Positions 44,352 through 53,493 of a DNA stretch of 64,000 bases are shown piece after piece. Below the pieces are notes generated by a model that had not been told where the DNA came from, ran no database searches, and worked only from the letters and a program-made list of their open reading frames with translations. The translations under genes were made by a program, and so were the position numbers. Each line of letters begins with the position of its first letter. The first letter of the stretch is position 1. Source of the stretch: Citrobacter rodentium NBRC 105723 = DSM 16636 (GTDB lineage Bacteria; Pseudomonadota; Gammaproteobacteria; Enterobacterales; Enterobacteriaceae); assembly GCF_021278985.1 (NCBI RefSeq), contig NZ_CP082833.1:3286001-3350000 (forward strand), written 5' to 3'.

Positions 44352-45425
44352 ATGTTATTTACCTACTCCTCATATTTATGCATATTGATCTTTTCAACAT
44401 CGATTGCATTTTGTTACGAACATTCAAAAAGTAATTTCAAAGTATTCTTGTGGTCAGTATTGTTTTTGTTTCTTTGGATACCTGCAGCAATTCGTTTTGG
44501 AGTAGGGGCTGATTACTTCCGATATTTAAGTATGGTTGAGTCAGTTAGGTTAGGGTATGTTTCAACTGAGATTGGATTTTATTTTATAAATTATATCGTT
44601 GTTTGGTATCATTTAAATCCACAATGGTCCATTGCAATATCAAGTTTCATTGCGATCTTTTTAAGTTTGAAGGCGATTCCACGAAAATATTTTTCTATTT
44701 CAGTTTTTGTTTTAGTATGTACCTTTTATTTGCCTTCGTTCTCTCTTGTAAGGCAAGCTATAGCTATCGCTTTCATAGCGTATGCGGTAAAAAATTATAT
44801 TGAAGGTAATAAAAAGAACTATATTGTATTTGTTTTGTTAGGTTCTCTATTTCATCTCTCGGCATTATTACTTTTGCCCATTTATTTTGTTGCACGATTT
44901 AGAGTTCGTAGTTCAATTCTCTTTTTGGGAATTTTTATAATTAGTTTATTGCTGTTCCTTGGTAGCGGGTTAAATACACTTTTAAATAGTGACTTATTTT
45001 TACAAAGTAAGTACGGTTATTATGCAGCAAGCGATTTCATACAGGATGCTAAAATCGGAAGTGGTATTGGTGTGCTTATTAAAATGCTATTACCTTTAAT
45101 CTTTATAACAAACGCAAAAAAAATACTAAAAACGAATCCGAACCTTAATATTCTTTTATGGATGTCAGTTGGATGTGTGCTCGCTAATGTATGCTCAATG
45201 AAGATTCATGTTTTTAATCGCCTTGCAGATATATTCCTTTTTGTTAATTTTATGGTATCCTCATATATTATCACCTCATTAGAAAAAAATGTGACAAAAC
45301 AATTGTGTTCAATGGCAATTCTTATTGTTTTTATTGTTTTTTATTGCAGAACAATTCAGGCCAATTATAATGATGATTTAGGTGGTATTGGTATTTCTCC
45401 CTACAAAACAATATTTTATAAGTGA
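44352..45425 (+). CDS. wzy: O-antigen polymerase Wzy (EpsG-like)
   Basis: 357 residues, strongly hydrophobic, with 9-10 predicted helices. The early loop AAIRFGVGADYFRYLSMVES and the middle SFSLVRQAIAIAFIAYAVK followed by LFHLSALLLLPIYF are characteristic of EpsG/Wzy-type polymerases. As the only candidate polymerase beside wzx it is assigned wzy; such genes share little sequence, so this rests on topology, the EpsG-like motifs and context. Confidence 0.82.
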   Translation: MLFTYSSYLCILIFSTSIAFCYEHSKSNFKVFLWSVLFLFLWIPAAIRFGVGADYFRYLSMVESVRLGYVSTEIGFYFINYIVVWYHLNPQWSIAISSFIAIFLSLKAIPRKYFSISVFVLVCTFYLPSFSLVRQAIAIAFIAYAVKNYIEGNKKNYIVFVLLGSLFHLSALLLLPIYFVARFRVRSSILFLGIFIISLLLFLGSGLNTLLNSDLFLQSKYGYYAASDFIQDAKIGSGIGVLIKMLLPLIFITNAKKILKTNPNLNILLWMSVGCVLANVCSMKIHVFNRLADIFLFVNFMVSSYIITSLEKNVTKQLCSMAILIVFIVFYCRTIQANYNDDLGGIGISPYKTIFYK

Positions 45426-45429
45426 TATT

Positions 45430-46191
45430 ATGGATGATTATTTAGTATCAATTATTATGCCTTCTTTTAACTCAGAGCATACGATTTCTGCATCAATTAG
45501 TTCCGTGTTACAGCAAACATATACTAATTGGGAATTGCTCGTTTGCGATGATAATTCGATCGATGGTACAAGATCTAAAGTTTTAGAGTTTGCAGATTCA
45601 AGAATTAAACTTTTAATAAATGAATACGCAAAAGGAGCAGCAGGCGCTAGAAATACCTCATTAAAATATGCAAGTGGTCGATTTATAGCTTTTTTAGATA
45701 GTGATGATATATGGGGTGCTAACAAATTAGAGATGCAAATATCTATGATGTTAAAGAATAATATTTCTTTTATGTATGGTAATTATGAAATTATAAATAA
45801 TAATTCAATAGTTGGTAAATTTGTAGCTCCCCAAAAAATCACCTACAACAAATTGCTAAAAAATTGTGGCATCGGTTGTTTAACTGTTGTTTTAGACAGA
45901 GACTTACTAAATCCCTTCAGCTTTCCTTTCGTATACAAAGAAGATTATTATCTCTGGCTGAGTATTCTAAAAGATAACAATATCAGTGCAATTAATTGCG
46001 GCTTTATATGTGCTAAATATAGACTTTCACAAAGTTCAATTTCATCTAATAAATTTAAAGAGTTGAAAAGGCAATGGGATGTTTTGGGGGATTTTGTTGG
46101 AAACCCATTAGTTCGTATATATTATTTACTAAGTTATATTGTTATCGGTATAAAGAAACATGCATTTGACTATAAGAACGGTATAAAATGA
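45430..46191 (+). CDS. O-antigen glycosyltransferase, family 2
   Basis: 253 residues from ATG 45430; the longer frame would overlap wzy by 44 bp. GT-A signatures: VSIIMPSFNSEHTISASISS, CDDNSIDGT (Asp40/41), and DSDD at 90-93 as metal-binding motif. It is predicted to add one sugar of the O unit, possibly rhamnose given rmlBDAC, but the specificity is not readable. The next gene overlaps by ATGA. Confidence 0.85.
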   Translation: MDDYLVSIIMPSFNSEHTISASISSVLQQTYTNWELLVCDDNSIDGTRSKVLEFADSRIKLLINEYAKGAAGARNTSLKYASGRFIAFLDSDDIWGANKLEMQISMMLKNNISFMYGNYEIINNNSIVGKFVAPQKITYNKLLKNCGIGCLTVVLDRDLLNPFSFPFVYKEDYYLWLSILKDNNISAINCGFICAKYRLSQSSISSNKFKELKRQWDVLGDFVGNPLVRIYYLLSYIVIGIKKHAFDYKNGIK

Positions 46192-47258
46192 AAAAAATAG
46201 TTTTTGTAATTGCTGATATTACATTTGTTGGCGGTATTGAAAGGGTAAATACATTACTTGCAAATAAATTTGTCAGCGAAGGATACGCTGTAGAAATAAT
46301 ATCCCTCTATAATACTAATCAAAAAATTAATTACGAACTTAATAATCGCATTAAAGTTAGCTTTGTGAATGATGGCTCTTATTTAGGTGAGCCAGGAAGT
46401 TTTGGACGGCTGAAAAAACACATAGGATCACAGTTTAAGTTATTTAAAGCCATTAAAAAAGCAAATGCTGATTTTTATATCATTAATACATTCCCTATGG
46501 CGTTTTTGTCATTTTTCAATGTCTTTTCAAACAAAAAATATGTTGTTATTGAACATGTTCATTATAACTATTATGGGACAATTATTAGAATATTTAGAAA
46601 CTTATTATATAGGTTTTTTTATAAAGTAATCTGTGTTAATAAAAATGACTCGTATAAATTCTTTAAACATTTAGATAATGTTGTTAAAATTAGTAACCCG
46701 CTGAGTTTTACATCTTCAAAGATAGCTAATTTAAGCGCAAATAAAATTATGGCGGTAGGTAGGCTAGAACATCAAAAGGGATTTGATTTATTAATAGATA
46801 TTTTTGCGAAAGTTAATAAAGAAAATCCTGGTTGGGAACTCCATATTTATGGGGTCGGGACTTGCGAGGGTTTTCTCACAGGTAAAATAAATCAGCACGC
46901 TTTAAGTAATGTAAAGCTGATGGGAAGTGTCGATAATATACAACAATATTATCCTCAATATTCCATTTTCGCATTTTCATCAAGGTTTGAAGGATTTGGG
47001 ATGGTTTTATTGGAAGCTATGGAATGTGGTTTGCCATGTATTTCATTTGATTGCCCTACCGGACCATCTGAAATACTAGGGGATGGGGAGTATGGAATCT
47101 TAGTTGAGAATGGGAATGTTGCTAAATTTAGTGCAGAATTAGCTGATTTAATGTCCGATGAAGGCAAGAAAATTAAGTTTTCAAATTTATCAAAGAGACG
47201 TGCAAAAGAGTTTAATATAGACAAGGTTTTTGACGAATGGAGAAAATTAATTAGTTAG
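46188..47258 (+). CDS. O-antigen glycosyltransferase, family 4
   Basis: 356 residues, GT-B fold. N-terminal ADITFVGGIERVNTLLANKF, donor-domain AVGRLEHQKGFDLLIDIF, and the E-x7-E catalytic motif with Glu268 and Glu276 (EGFGMVLLEAMECGLP), then DCPTGPSEIL. It is similar to amylovoran/galactosyl-type GT4 enzymes; donor and linkage are unknown. Last gene of the O-antigen cluster; its AT-rich composition ends about 110 bp before gnd. Confidence 0.85.
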   Translation: MKKIVFVIADITFVGGIERVNTLLANKFVSEGYAVEIISLYNTNQKINYELNNRIKVSFVNDGSYLGEPGSFGRLKKHIGSQFKLFKAIKKANADFYIINTFPMAFLSFFNVFSNKKYVVIEHVHYNYYGTIIRIFRNLLYRFFYKVICVNKNDSYKFFKHLDNVVKISNPLSFTSSKIANLSANKIMAVGRLEHQKGFDLLIDIFAKVNKENPGWELHIYGVGTCEGFLTGKINQHALSNVKLMGSVDNIQQYYPQYSIFAFSSRFEGFGMVLLEAMECGLPCISFDCPTGPSEILGDGEYGILVENGNVAKFSAELADLMSDEGKKIKFSNLSKRRAKEFNIDKVFDEWRKLIS

Positions 47259-47325
47259 TACTTATAGTAAATGACTGAAAACATAGTACAAATAATTTTT
47301 ATCAAAAGGTTACTTGTTAGATTAA

Positions 47326-47331
47326 TATAAT
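47326..47331 (+). promoter_or_regulatory. Probable -10 of gnd
   Basis: TATAAT 35 bp upstream of the gnd ATG, with no -35 of good match and spacing. In E. coli gnd has its own growth-rate-regulated promoter at this place. Confidence 0.45.
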
Positions 47332-47365
47332 GAAATAAGTTACCAATCTCTGACAGGAGTAAACA

Positions 47366-48772
47366 ATGTCCAAGCAACAGATCGGCGTCGTCGGTATGGC
47401 AGTGATGGGGCGCAACCTGGCGCTCAACATCGAGAGCCGTGGTTATACCGTCTCCGTTTTCAACCGCTCCCGTGAAAAGACCGAAGAAGTGATTGCGGAA
47501 AATCCCGGCAAAAAACTGGTGCCTTATTACACGGTGAAAGAGTTTGTTGAATCCCTTGAAACGCCTCGTCGCATCCTGTTAATGGTGAAAGCCGGTGCGG
47601 GCACGGACGCAGCCATCGACTCACTGAAACCTTACCTGGATAAGGGCGACATCATTATCGACGGTGGTAATACCTTCTTCCAGGACACCATTCGCCGCAA
47701 CCGCGAACTGTCCGCTGAAGGCTTCAATTTCATCGGTACTGGCGTTTCCGGTGGTGAAGAGGGAGCGCTGAAAGGGCCATCTATCATGCCTGGCGGCCAG
47801 AAAGAAGCGTATGAACTGGTTGCGCCGATCCTGACCAAAATAGCTGCAGTAGCGGAAGATGGCGAGCCCTGTGTGACCTATATTGGTGCCGACGGCGCAG
47901 GCCACTATGTGAAGATGGTCCATAACGGTATTGAATACGGCGATATGCAACTGATTGCTGAAGCCTACTCGCTGCTGAAAGGCGGCTTGAATCTCAGCAA
48001 TGAAGAACTGGCCAGCACCTTTACAGAATGGAACAACGGTGAGCTGAGCAGCTACCTGATCGACATCACGAAAGACATTTTCACCAAAAAAGATGAAGAC
48101 GGTAACTACCTCGTTGATGTCATTCTGGACGAAGCGGCAAACAAAGGCACCGGTAAATGGACCAGCCAGAGCTCGCTGGATCTCGGCGAACCGCTGTCGC
48201 TGATCACCGAATCGGTCTTTGCGCGTTATATCTCTTCGTTAAAAGAGCAGCGCGTTGCCGCATCAAAAGTATTAACCGGTCCAACAGCGCAGCCGGCAGG
48301 TAATAAAGCTGAATTTATTGAGAAAGTGCGTCGTGCGCTGTACCTCGGTAAAATTGTGTCTTATGCGCAGGGGTTCTCTCAGCTGCGTGCAGCGTCCGAT
48401 GAGTACAATTGGGATCTTAACTACGGCGAAATTGCGAAGATTTTCCGTGCTGGCTGCATCATTCGTGCACAGTTCCTGCAAAAGATCACTGATGCCTACG
48501 CGCAGAATGCCGGTATCGCTAACCTGCTTCTGGATCCGTACTTTAAGAATATTGCCGATGAATATCAGCAGGCGCTGCGTGACGTTGTGGCTTATGCCGT
48601 TCAGAACGGTATTCCGGTTCCGACCTTCTCCGCAGCGGTAGCCTACTACGACAGCTACCGTGCTGCAGTCCTGCCTGCCAACCTGATCCAGGCGCAGCGT
48701 GACTACTTCGGTGCACACACCTATAAGCGTACCGATAAAGAAGGCGTTTTCCACACCGAATGGCTGGAATAA
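47366..48772 (+). CDS. gnd: 6-phosphogluconate dehydrogenase, decarboxylating
   Basis: 468 residues. NADP-binding VVGMAVMGRNLALN at the N terminus, substrate-binding GVSGGEEGA and the catalytic Lys/Glu region YVKMVHNGIEYGDMQ. It oxidises 6-phosphogluconate to ribulose-5-P and CO2 in the cytosolic pentose phosphate pathway. It is the classic right border of the O-antigen region and is often swapped together with it. It is followed by a clear terminator. Confidence 0.98.
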   Translation: MSKQQIGVVGMAVMGRNLALNIESRGYTVSVFNRSREKTEEVIAENPGKKLVPYYTVKEFVESLETPRRILLMVKAGAGTDAAIDSLKPYLDKGDIIIDGGNTFFQDTIRRNRELSAEGFNFIGTGVSGGEEGALKGPSIMPGGQKEAYELVAPILTKIAAVAEDGEPCVTYIGADGAGHYVKMVHNGIEYGDMQLIAEAYSLLKGGLNLSNEELASTFTEWNNGELSSYLIDITKDIFTKKDEDGNYLVDVILDEAANKGTGKWTSQSSLDLGEPLSLITESVFARYISSLKEQRVAASKVLTGPTAQPAGNKAEFIEKVRRALYLGKIVSYAQGFSQLRAASDEYNWDLNYGEIAKIFRAGCIIRAQFLQKITDAYAQNAGIANLLLDPYFKNIADEYQQALRDVVAYAVQNGIPVPTFSAAVAYYDSYRAAVLPANLIQAQRDYFGAHTYKRTDKEGVFHTEWLE

Positions 48773-48790
48773 ACGCTTAACGCCCTCCAG

Positions 48791-48818
48791 AGCCCGGTTT
48801 TCAACCGGGCTTTTTTTT
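48791..48818 (+). terminator. Intrinsic terminator of gnd
   Basis: AGCCCGGTT and AACCGGGCT form a 9 bp stem around TTC, followed by an unbroken run of T. A textbook rho-independent terminator 19 bp past the gnd stop. Confidence 0.93.
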
Positions 48819-49008
48819 GCCTAAATTCTTATTGCTTTATTTTTATTTCTTAATAATAACTCCATATTATTCCTTTATGATGGTGAAGATAATCCTAATT
48901 ACATTAGGCTTCATTGACATATTATTATCTCAGAAGCTAAAACAGTATTAACTTGTCACGATGCGAATACATCCTGATGTCTAATTAAGTTTATTCTGAG
49001 AGTAAGTA

Positions 49009-50175
49009 ATGAAAATAACCATTTCCGGTACCGGGTATGTTGGCCTGTCAAATGGTCTGCTGATCGCACAGCACCATGAGGTTGTCGCGCTGGACATCAT
49101 CCCGTCGCGCGTCGAAATGTTAAACGATCGGATATCTCCGATTGTTGATAAAGAAATACAACAATTTTTACAGTCCGAAGAAATAAAGTTTAAAGCGACA
49201 TTAGACAAAGCTGAAGCCTATAAAAATGCTGATTATGTTATTATCGCGACCCCTACGGATTACGATCCTCACACCAACTATTTCAATACCTCAAGTGTAG
49301 AGGCAGTCATTGGGGATGTCATTGCCATTAACCCTGATGCGGTAATGGTTATTAAATCCACCGTCCCGGTTGGTTTCACTGCTGCCGTCAGCAAAAAATT
49401 TAATACAAGTAATATTATTTTCTCCCCAGAGTTCCTGCGCGAAGGCAAAGCGCTGTACGATAACCTGCATCCTTCACGTATCGTCATTGGGGAACAGTCA
49501 GCAAGAGCGGAACGGTTTGCTGCCTTATTACAGGAAGGCGCCATCAAGCAGGATATCCCGACGCTGTTTACCGATTCAACAGAAGCAGAGGCAATTAAGC
49601 TTTTCGCTAATACCTACCTGGCCATGCGCGTTGCCTACTTTAATGAGCTGGACAGCTATGCCGAGAGCTTAGGATTGAATACGCGCCAGATCATTGAAGG
49701 CGTTTGCCTGGACCCGCGCATTGGCAATCATTACAACAACCCCTCATTTGGCTATGGCGGCTATTGCTTGCCGAAAGACACCAAGCAGCTGCTGGCGAAT
49801 TATCAGTCAGTTCCCAACAATATTATCTCCGCGATTGTAGACGCTAACCGCACACGCAAAGATTTTATTGCCGAGGCCATTCTTGCAAGAAAGCCGAAAG
49901 TTGTCGGTATATATCGTCTTATTATGAAGAGTGGTTCGGATAATTTCCGGGCGTCGTCTATTCAGGGAATTATGAAGCGCATTAAAGCGAAGGGCGTTGA
50001 AGTGGTCATTTATGAACCCGTTATGCAGGAAGAGACGTTTTTCAATTCCCGTATTGAACGTGATTTAACCACTTTTAAACAGCAGGCTGATGTCATCATC
50101 TCTAATCGAATGGCAAATGAACTGCACGACGTGCGGGAAAAGGTTTATACCCGCGATCTGTTCGGTAGTGATTGA
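49009..50175 (+). CDS. ugd: UDP-glucose 6-dehydrogenase
   Basis: 388 residues. NAD-binding GTGYVGLSNG from residue 7, catalytic Cys253 in GGYCLPKDT, and STVPVGFT/EFLREGKA substrate motifs. It makes UDP-glucuronic acid, needed for colanic acid (glucuronate) and for aminoarabinose modification of lipid A. In E. coli it is induced by PmrA, PhoP and RcsB; a 236 bp AT-rich gap upstream could hold such sites but none was assigned with confidence. Confidence 0.97.
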   Translation: MKITISGTGYVGLSNGLLIAQHHEVVALDIIPSRVEMLNDRISPIVDKEIQQFLQSEEIKFKATLDKAEAYKNADYVIIATPTDYDPHTNYFNTSSVEAVIGDVIAINPDAVMVIKSTVPVGFTAAVSKKFNTSNIIFSPEFLREGKALYDNLHPSRIVIGEQSARAERFAALLQEGAIKQDIPTLFTDSTEAEAIKLFANTYLAMRVAYFNELDSYAESLGLNTRQIIEGVCLDPRIGNHYNNPSFGYGGYCLPKDTKQLLANYQSVPNNIISAIVDANRTRKDFIAEAILARKPKVVGIYRLIMKSGSDNFRASSIQGIMKRIKAKGVEVVIYEPVMQEETFFNSRIERDLTTFKQQADVIISNRMANELHDVREKVYTRDLFGSD

Positions 50176-50323
50176 TTGACCCTTTTCGATCGGGGCTCAA
50201 GCGGCCCCGTTAATCGCACATCTCTCTTTACAAATTCCGTAAATATTCTCAATTATCCTATAGCTTTACGCAATTTTATGACTACACTATCCCCAGCGTA
50301 CGCTTTTCTTAGTTAGGATACTG

Positions 50324-51310
50324 ATGACAGTGGAAAATAATAACGTAACCGGGCGCAGTAACGATCCGGAACAAATTGATTTAATTGATTTAATCATTCA
50401 GCTGTGGCGCGGTAAAGTAACAATAATCGTCTGTATTATTGTCGCTATCGCGCTTGCTGTAGGTTACCTGGCAATCGCCAAAGAGAAATGGACATCCACA
50501 GCCATTATCACGCAGCCTGATGTCGGGCAAATTGCTACTTATAACAATGCGCTCAACATTTTGTATGGCACAAGTGCGCCAAAAGTTACCGATTTGCAAA
50601 TGAATGTGATCGGACGGTTCAGCACCTCTTTCTCAGCGTTGGCGGAAACGCTCGATAACCAGGCAAAGCCGGAAAAGCTGACCATTGAACAGTCTGTCAA
50701 AGGGCAGTCGCTGCCGTTGGCGCTCTCTTATGTCGGTGATACAGCAGAAAATGCGCAGCGTCAGCTTTCGGAATATATCCAACAGGTTGATGAAGAAGTT
50801 GCGAAAGAGTTAGAGGTTGACCTTACGGATAACATTAAACTGCAGACCGCCACGCTGCAGGATTCTCTGAAGACTCAGGAAGTAGTAGCGCAAGAGCAAA
50901 AAGAGCTGCGGATTAAGCAGATTCAGGAAGCATTGCGTTACGCCGAGCAGGCCAATGTCACCAGGCCGCAAATTCAGCAAACGCAGGATGTGACCCAGGA
51001 TACAATGTTCCTGTTGGGCAGCGATGCGCTGAAATCTATGATTACCCATGAAGCCACCCGTCCGCTGGTCTTCTCAGGGAATTATTACCAGACCAAACAG
51101 ACTCTGCTGGATATCGCGAACCTGAAGGTTGATACCGCTTCTATTCATGCCTACCGCTACGTAATGAAGCCGTCATTGCCTGTCCGTCGCGACAGTCCGA
51201 AAAAGGCGATCACGCTTGTGTTGGCGGTGCTGCTGGGCGGAATGATTGGCGCGGGTGTGGTGCTGGGACGTAACGCGCTGCGTAACTATAAGCCGAAAGC
51301 GCAGTCATAA
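50324..51310 (+). CDS. wzzB: O-antigen chain length regulator WzzB
   Basis: 328 residues. Two transmembrane helices (about residues 36-53, and near 288-310 with KKAITLVLAVLLGGMIGAGV) flank a periplasmic coiled-coil-rich domain. The polysaccharide co-polymerase signature DLIDLIIQLWRGK precedes TM1, and prolines stud the second helix region. It sets the modal length of O-antigen made by Wzy. Also called cld or rol. The leader at 50238-50251 contains a sequence (CGTAAATATTCTCA) faintly like an RcsB site; not assigned. Confidence 0.95.
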   Translation: MTVENNNVTGRSNDPEQIDLIDLIIQLWRGKVTIIVCIIVAIALAVGYLAIAKEKWTSTAIITQPDVGQIATYNNALNILYGTSAPKVTDLQMNVIGRFSTSFSALAETLDNQAKPEKLTIEQSVKGQSLPLALSYVGDTAENAQRQLSEYIQQVDEEVAKELEVDLTDNIKLQTATLQDSLKTQEVVAQEQKELRIKQIQEALRYAEQANVTRPQIQQTQDVTQDTMFLLGSDALKSMITHEATRPLVFSGNYYQTKQTLLDIANLKVDTASIHAYRYVMKPSLPVRRDSPKKAITLVLAVLLGGMIGAGVVLGRNALRNYKPKAQS

Positions 51311-51319
51311 AGTGATTTT

Positions 51320-51344
51320 GCCGGATACACCTTATCCGGCCTGC
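51320..51344 (+). repeat. Short REP-like palindrome after wzzB
   Basis: GCCGGATACACCTTATCCGGC plus CTGC, a minimal REP unit just before the wzzB terminator. It probably protects the 3' end of the wzz message. Confidence 0.75.
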
Positions 51345-51351
51345 AAATAAG

Positions 51352-51381
51352 AACCGGGCTTTTTTTGCGCCCGGTTTTTTT
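51352..51381 (+). terminator. Terminator between wzzB and hisI
   Basis: AACCGGGC (51352-51359) pairs with GCCCGGTT (51368-51375) and is followed by a T run; the loop itself is T-rich. On the opposite strand the same stem precedes TTCTTATTT, so it may also help end the his operon. Confidence 0.85.
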
Positions 51382-51392
51382 ACGCCCGAAGC

Positions 51393-52004
51393 TTACTGAT
51401 GACGTCTACGCAGGTTCTCGATAACTACCGTCAGGTCAAGATCCTGATCCTGCAGCAGTACCAGCAGGTGATACATTAAATCCGACGCCTCGTTGGTCAG
51501 TTCAAAGCGGTCATGCACCGTCGCGGCCAGCGCCGTCTCCACGCCTTCTTCGCCAACCTTCTGCGCAATGCGCTTGGTGCCGCTGGCATAAAGTTTTGCC
51601 GTGTAGGAGCTGGCCGGATCGGCGGTTTTGCGTTCGGCCAGAAGCTGTTCAAGCTGATACAGGAACAGCCAATGATGGCTGGCTTCGCCAAAACAGCTGC
51701 TGGTCCCTTTATGGCAGGTTGGACCGATGGGATTCACCAGCACCAGCAGGGTGTCGTTGTCGCAATCCGGCGCGATGTTAACCACATTAAGAAAGTGGCC
51801 CGAGGTTTCGCCTTTGGTCCATAAACGCTGCTTAGTACGTGAATAGAAGGTCACTTTGCCGGACTCGATGGTTTTCTCCAGCGCCTCGGGGCTCATATAG
51901 CCCAGCATTAAGACTTCACCGGATACCGCATGTTGTACTACCGCTGGCATCAGTCCGTCGGTTTTTTCCCAGTCCAGTTCGCGGCGCTGTTGCTCTGTTA
52001 ACAT
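51393..52004 (-). CDS. hisI: Bifunctional phosphoribosyl-AMP cyclohydrolase / phosphoribosyl-ATP pyrophosphatase
   Basis: 203 residues. The N-terminal PRA-CH domain has the zinc motif region NPIGPTCHKGTSSCF; the C-terminal PRA-PH domain has KRIAQKVGEEGVETALA. It carries out steps 2 and 3 of histidine synthesis. Last gene of the operon; its start overlaps the end of hisF by 7 bp. Also called hisIE. Confidence 0.97.
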   Translation of the reverse strand: MLTEQQRRELDWEKTDGLMPAVVQHAVSGEVLMLGYMSPEALEKTIESGKVTFYSRTKQRLWTKGETSGHFLNVVNIAPDCDNDTLLVLVNPIGPTCHKGTSSCFGEASHHWLFLYQLEQLLAERKTADPASSYTAKLYASGTKRIAQKVGEEGVETALAATVHDRFELTNEASDLMYHLLVLLQDQDLDLTVVIENLRRRHQ

Positions 52005-52774
52005 ATCCTGATCTCCACGCCCTGCATTGCGAGGTACGTTTTTAATTCACCAATATTAATAATCTGCTTGTGGAATACGGACGCGGCCAGCGCGCCGTCG
52101 ACGTCCGCATCGCGGAAGGCTTCAAGGAAATGCTCCATCGTGCCCGCGCCGCCGGAGGCAATCAGCGGGACGTGGCAGACGTCACGCACTTTTATCAACT
52201 GTTCGAGATCGTAGCCGTTACGCACGCCGTCCTGATTCATCATATTGAGGACGATTTCACCGGCTCCGCGTTTTTGCACTTCCTGCACCCAGTCGAGCGT
52301 CTCCCACTGGGTCATCCGGGTGCGGCTTTCGTCGCCGGTATACTGATTCACGTGATATTTGCCGGTTTCAGCGTCGTACCAGGTATCGATCCCCACCACG
52401 ATGCACTGCACGCCAAAGCGGTCAGCCAGCCGGGTTATCAGCGTCGGGTCCGCCAGGGCAGGGGAGTTGATGGATATTTTGTCCGCGCCGAAAGAAAGAA
52501 TTTGCGCGGCGTCGTCTGCGGATTTGATCCCACCGGCCACGCAGAAAGGAATGTCGATCACCTCCGCGACGCGCGACACCCAGCTTTTGTCCACCACCCG
52601 GCCGTCGCTGGAGGCGGTAATGTCGTAGAACACCAGTTCATCCGCGCCTTCATCGGCGTAGCGTTTTGCCAGCGGCACAATATCGCCGATAATTTCATGG
52701 TTGCGAAACTGTACGCCTTTCACCACCTGGCCATCGCGAACGTCGAGGCAGGGAATTATACGTTTTGCCAGCAT
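51998..52774 (-). CDS. hisF: Imidazole glycerol phosphate synthase cyclase subunit
   Basis: 258 residues, TIM barrel. Asp11 in IIPCLDVRDG and the second catalytic aspartate near 130 (VVGIDTWYD) are present. With HisH it forms IGP and AICAR from PRFAR, using ammonia channelled from glutamine. It overlaps hisA by 19 bp and hisI by 7 bp. Confidence 0.98.
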   Translation of the reverse strand: MLAKRIIPCLDVRDGQVVKGVQFRNHEIIGDIVPLAKRYADEGADELVFYDITASSDGRVVDKSWVSRVAEVIDIPFCVAGGIKSADDAAQILSFGADKISINSPALADPTLITRLADRFGVQCIVVGIDTWYDAETGKYHVNQYTGDESRTRMTQWETLDWVQEVQKRGAGEIVLNMMNQDGVRNGYDLEQLIKVRDVCHVPLIASGGAGTMEHFLEAFRDADVDGALAASVFHKQIINIGELKTYLAMQGVEIRIC

Positions 52775-53493
52775 TGAATGGCCTCCTTGACGGTGAATTT
52801 ACCTTCCAGCAGCGCGCGTCCGACAATCACTCCGCGCACGCCGGTGCCGCGCAGCGCGGCAATATCCTCAATGCCGCCAATCCCGCCGGAGGACTGAAAC
52901 GCCACCTGCGGATAGTTCGCGCACACTTCGCGATATAACGAAACGTTGGAGCCTGCCAGCGTGCCATCGCGGGAAATATCGGTGCACAGCACGTGCTTCA
53001 GACCAACTGGAAGATAGGTGGCAACCAGTTCTTCCAGCGAGACGCCGGAGTTTTCCTGCCAGCCGCTTACCGCCACCTGCTTATTGCCGTTCTCATCAAT
53101 ACGCACATCCAGCGCCAGTACCAGCGCATCAGCGCCAAAGCGTTCGAACCAGCCTTTCACCACCTCGGGCGATTTCACCGCCGTCGAGCCGACCACCACC
53201 CGGGCGACACCGGCCTCCAGCAGCGCGGCGACATCTTCTTCGCTGCGTACCCCGCCGCCGACCTGCACCGGCACGTTTACCCCGGCGACCAGCGTTTTGA
53301 TTAACGGGATCTGGCGCTTCGCCGGATCTTTCGCGCCGGTTAAATCCACCAGATGCAGTAGCTCTGCCCCCTGCGCCGCATAATCCTGCAGGCGCGGCAG
53401 GGGATCGCTGCCATAATCACGTTGCTGCGCGTAGTCGCCCTGATGGAGACGCACCACGGTGCCGTCGATTAAATCTAATGCCGGAATAATCAT
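52756..53493 (-). CDS. hisA: ProFAR isomerase (HisA)
   Basis: 245 residues from ATG 53493; a GTG just upstream is in frame but the ATG overlaps the hisH stop as TGATG and gives the K-12 length. (beta/alpha)8 barrel with Asp7 in IIPALDLIDG and the second catalytic Asp in ALDVRIDENG. It performs the Amadori rearrangement of ProFAR to PRFAR. Confidence 0.97.
   Translation of the reverse strand: MIIPALDLIDGTVVRLHQGDYAQQRDYGSDPLPRLQDYAAQGAELLHLVDLTGAKDPAKRQIPLIKTLVAGVNVPVQVGGGVRSEEDVAALLEAGVARVVVGSTAVKSPEVVKGWFERFGADALVLALDVRIDENGNKQVAVSGWQENSGVSLEELVATYLPVGLKHVLCTDISRDGTLAGSNVSLYREVCANYPQVAFQSSGGIGGIEDIAALRGTGVRGVIVGRALLEGKFTVKEAIQCWQNV

Noticed and set aside
48819..49008. PmrA, PhoP or RcsB boxes upstream of ugd
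   Set aside because: Several AT-rich partial matches exist but none fits a consensus well enough to assign by eye.
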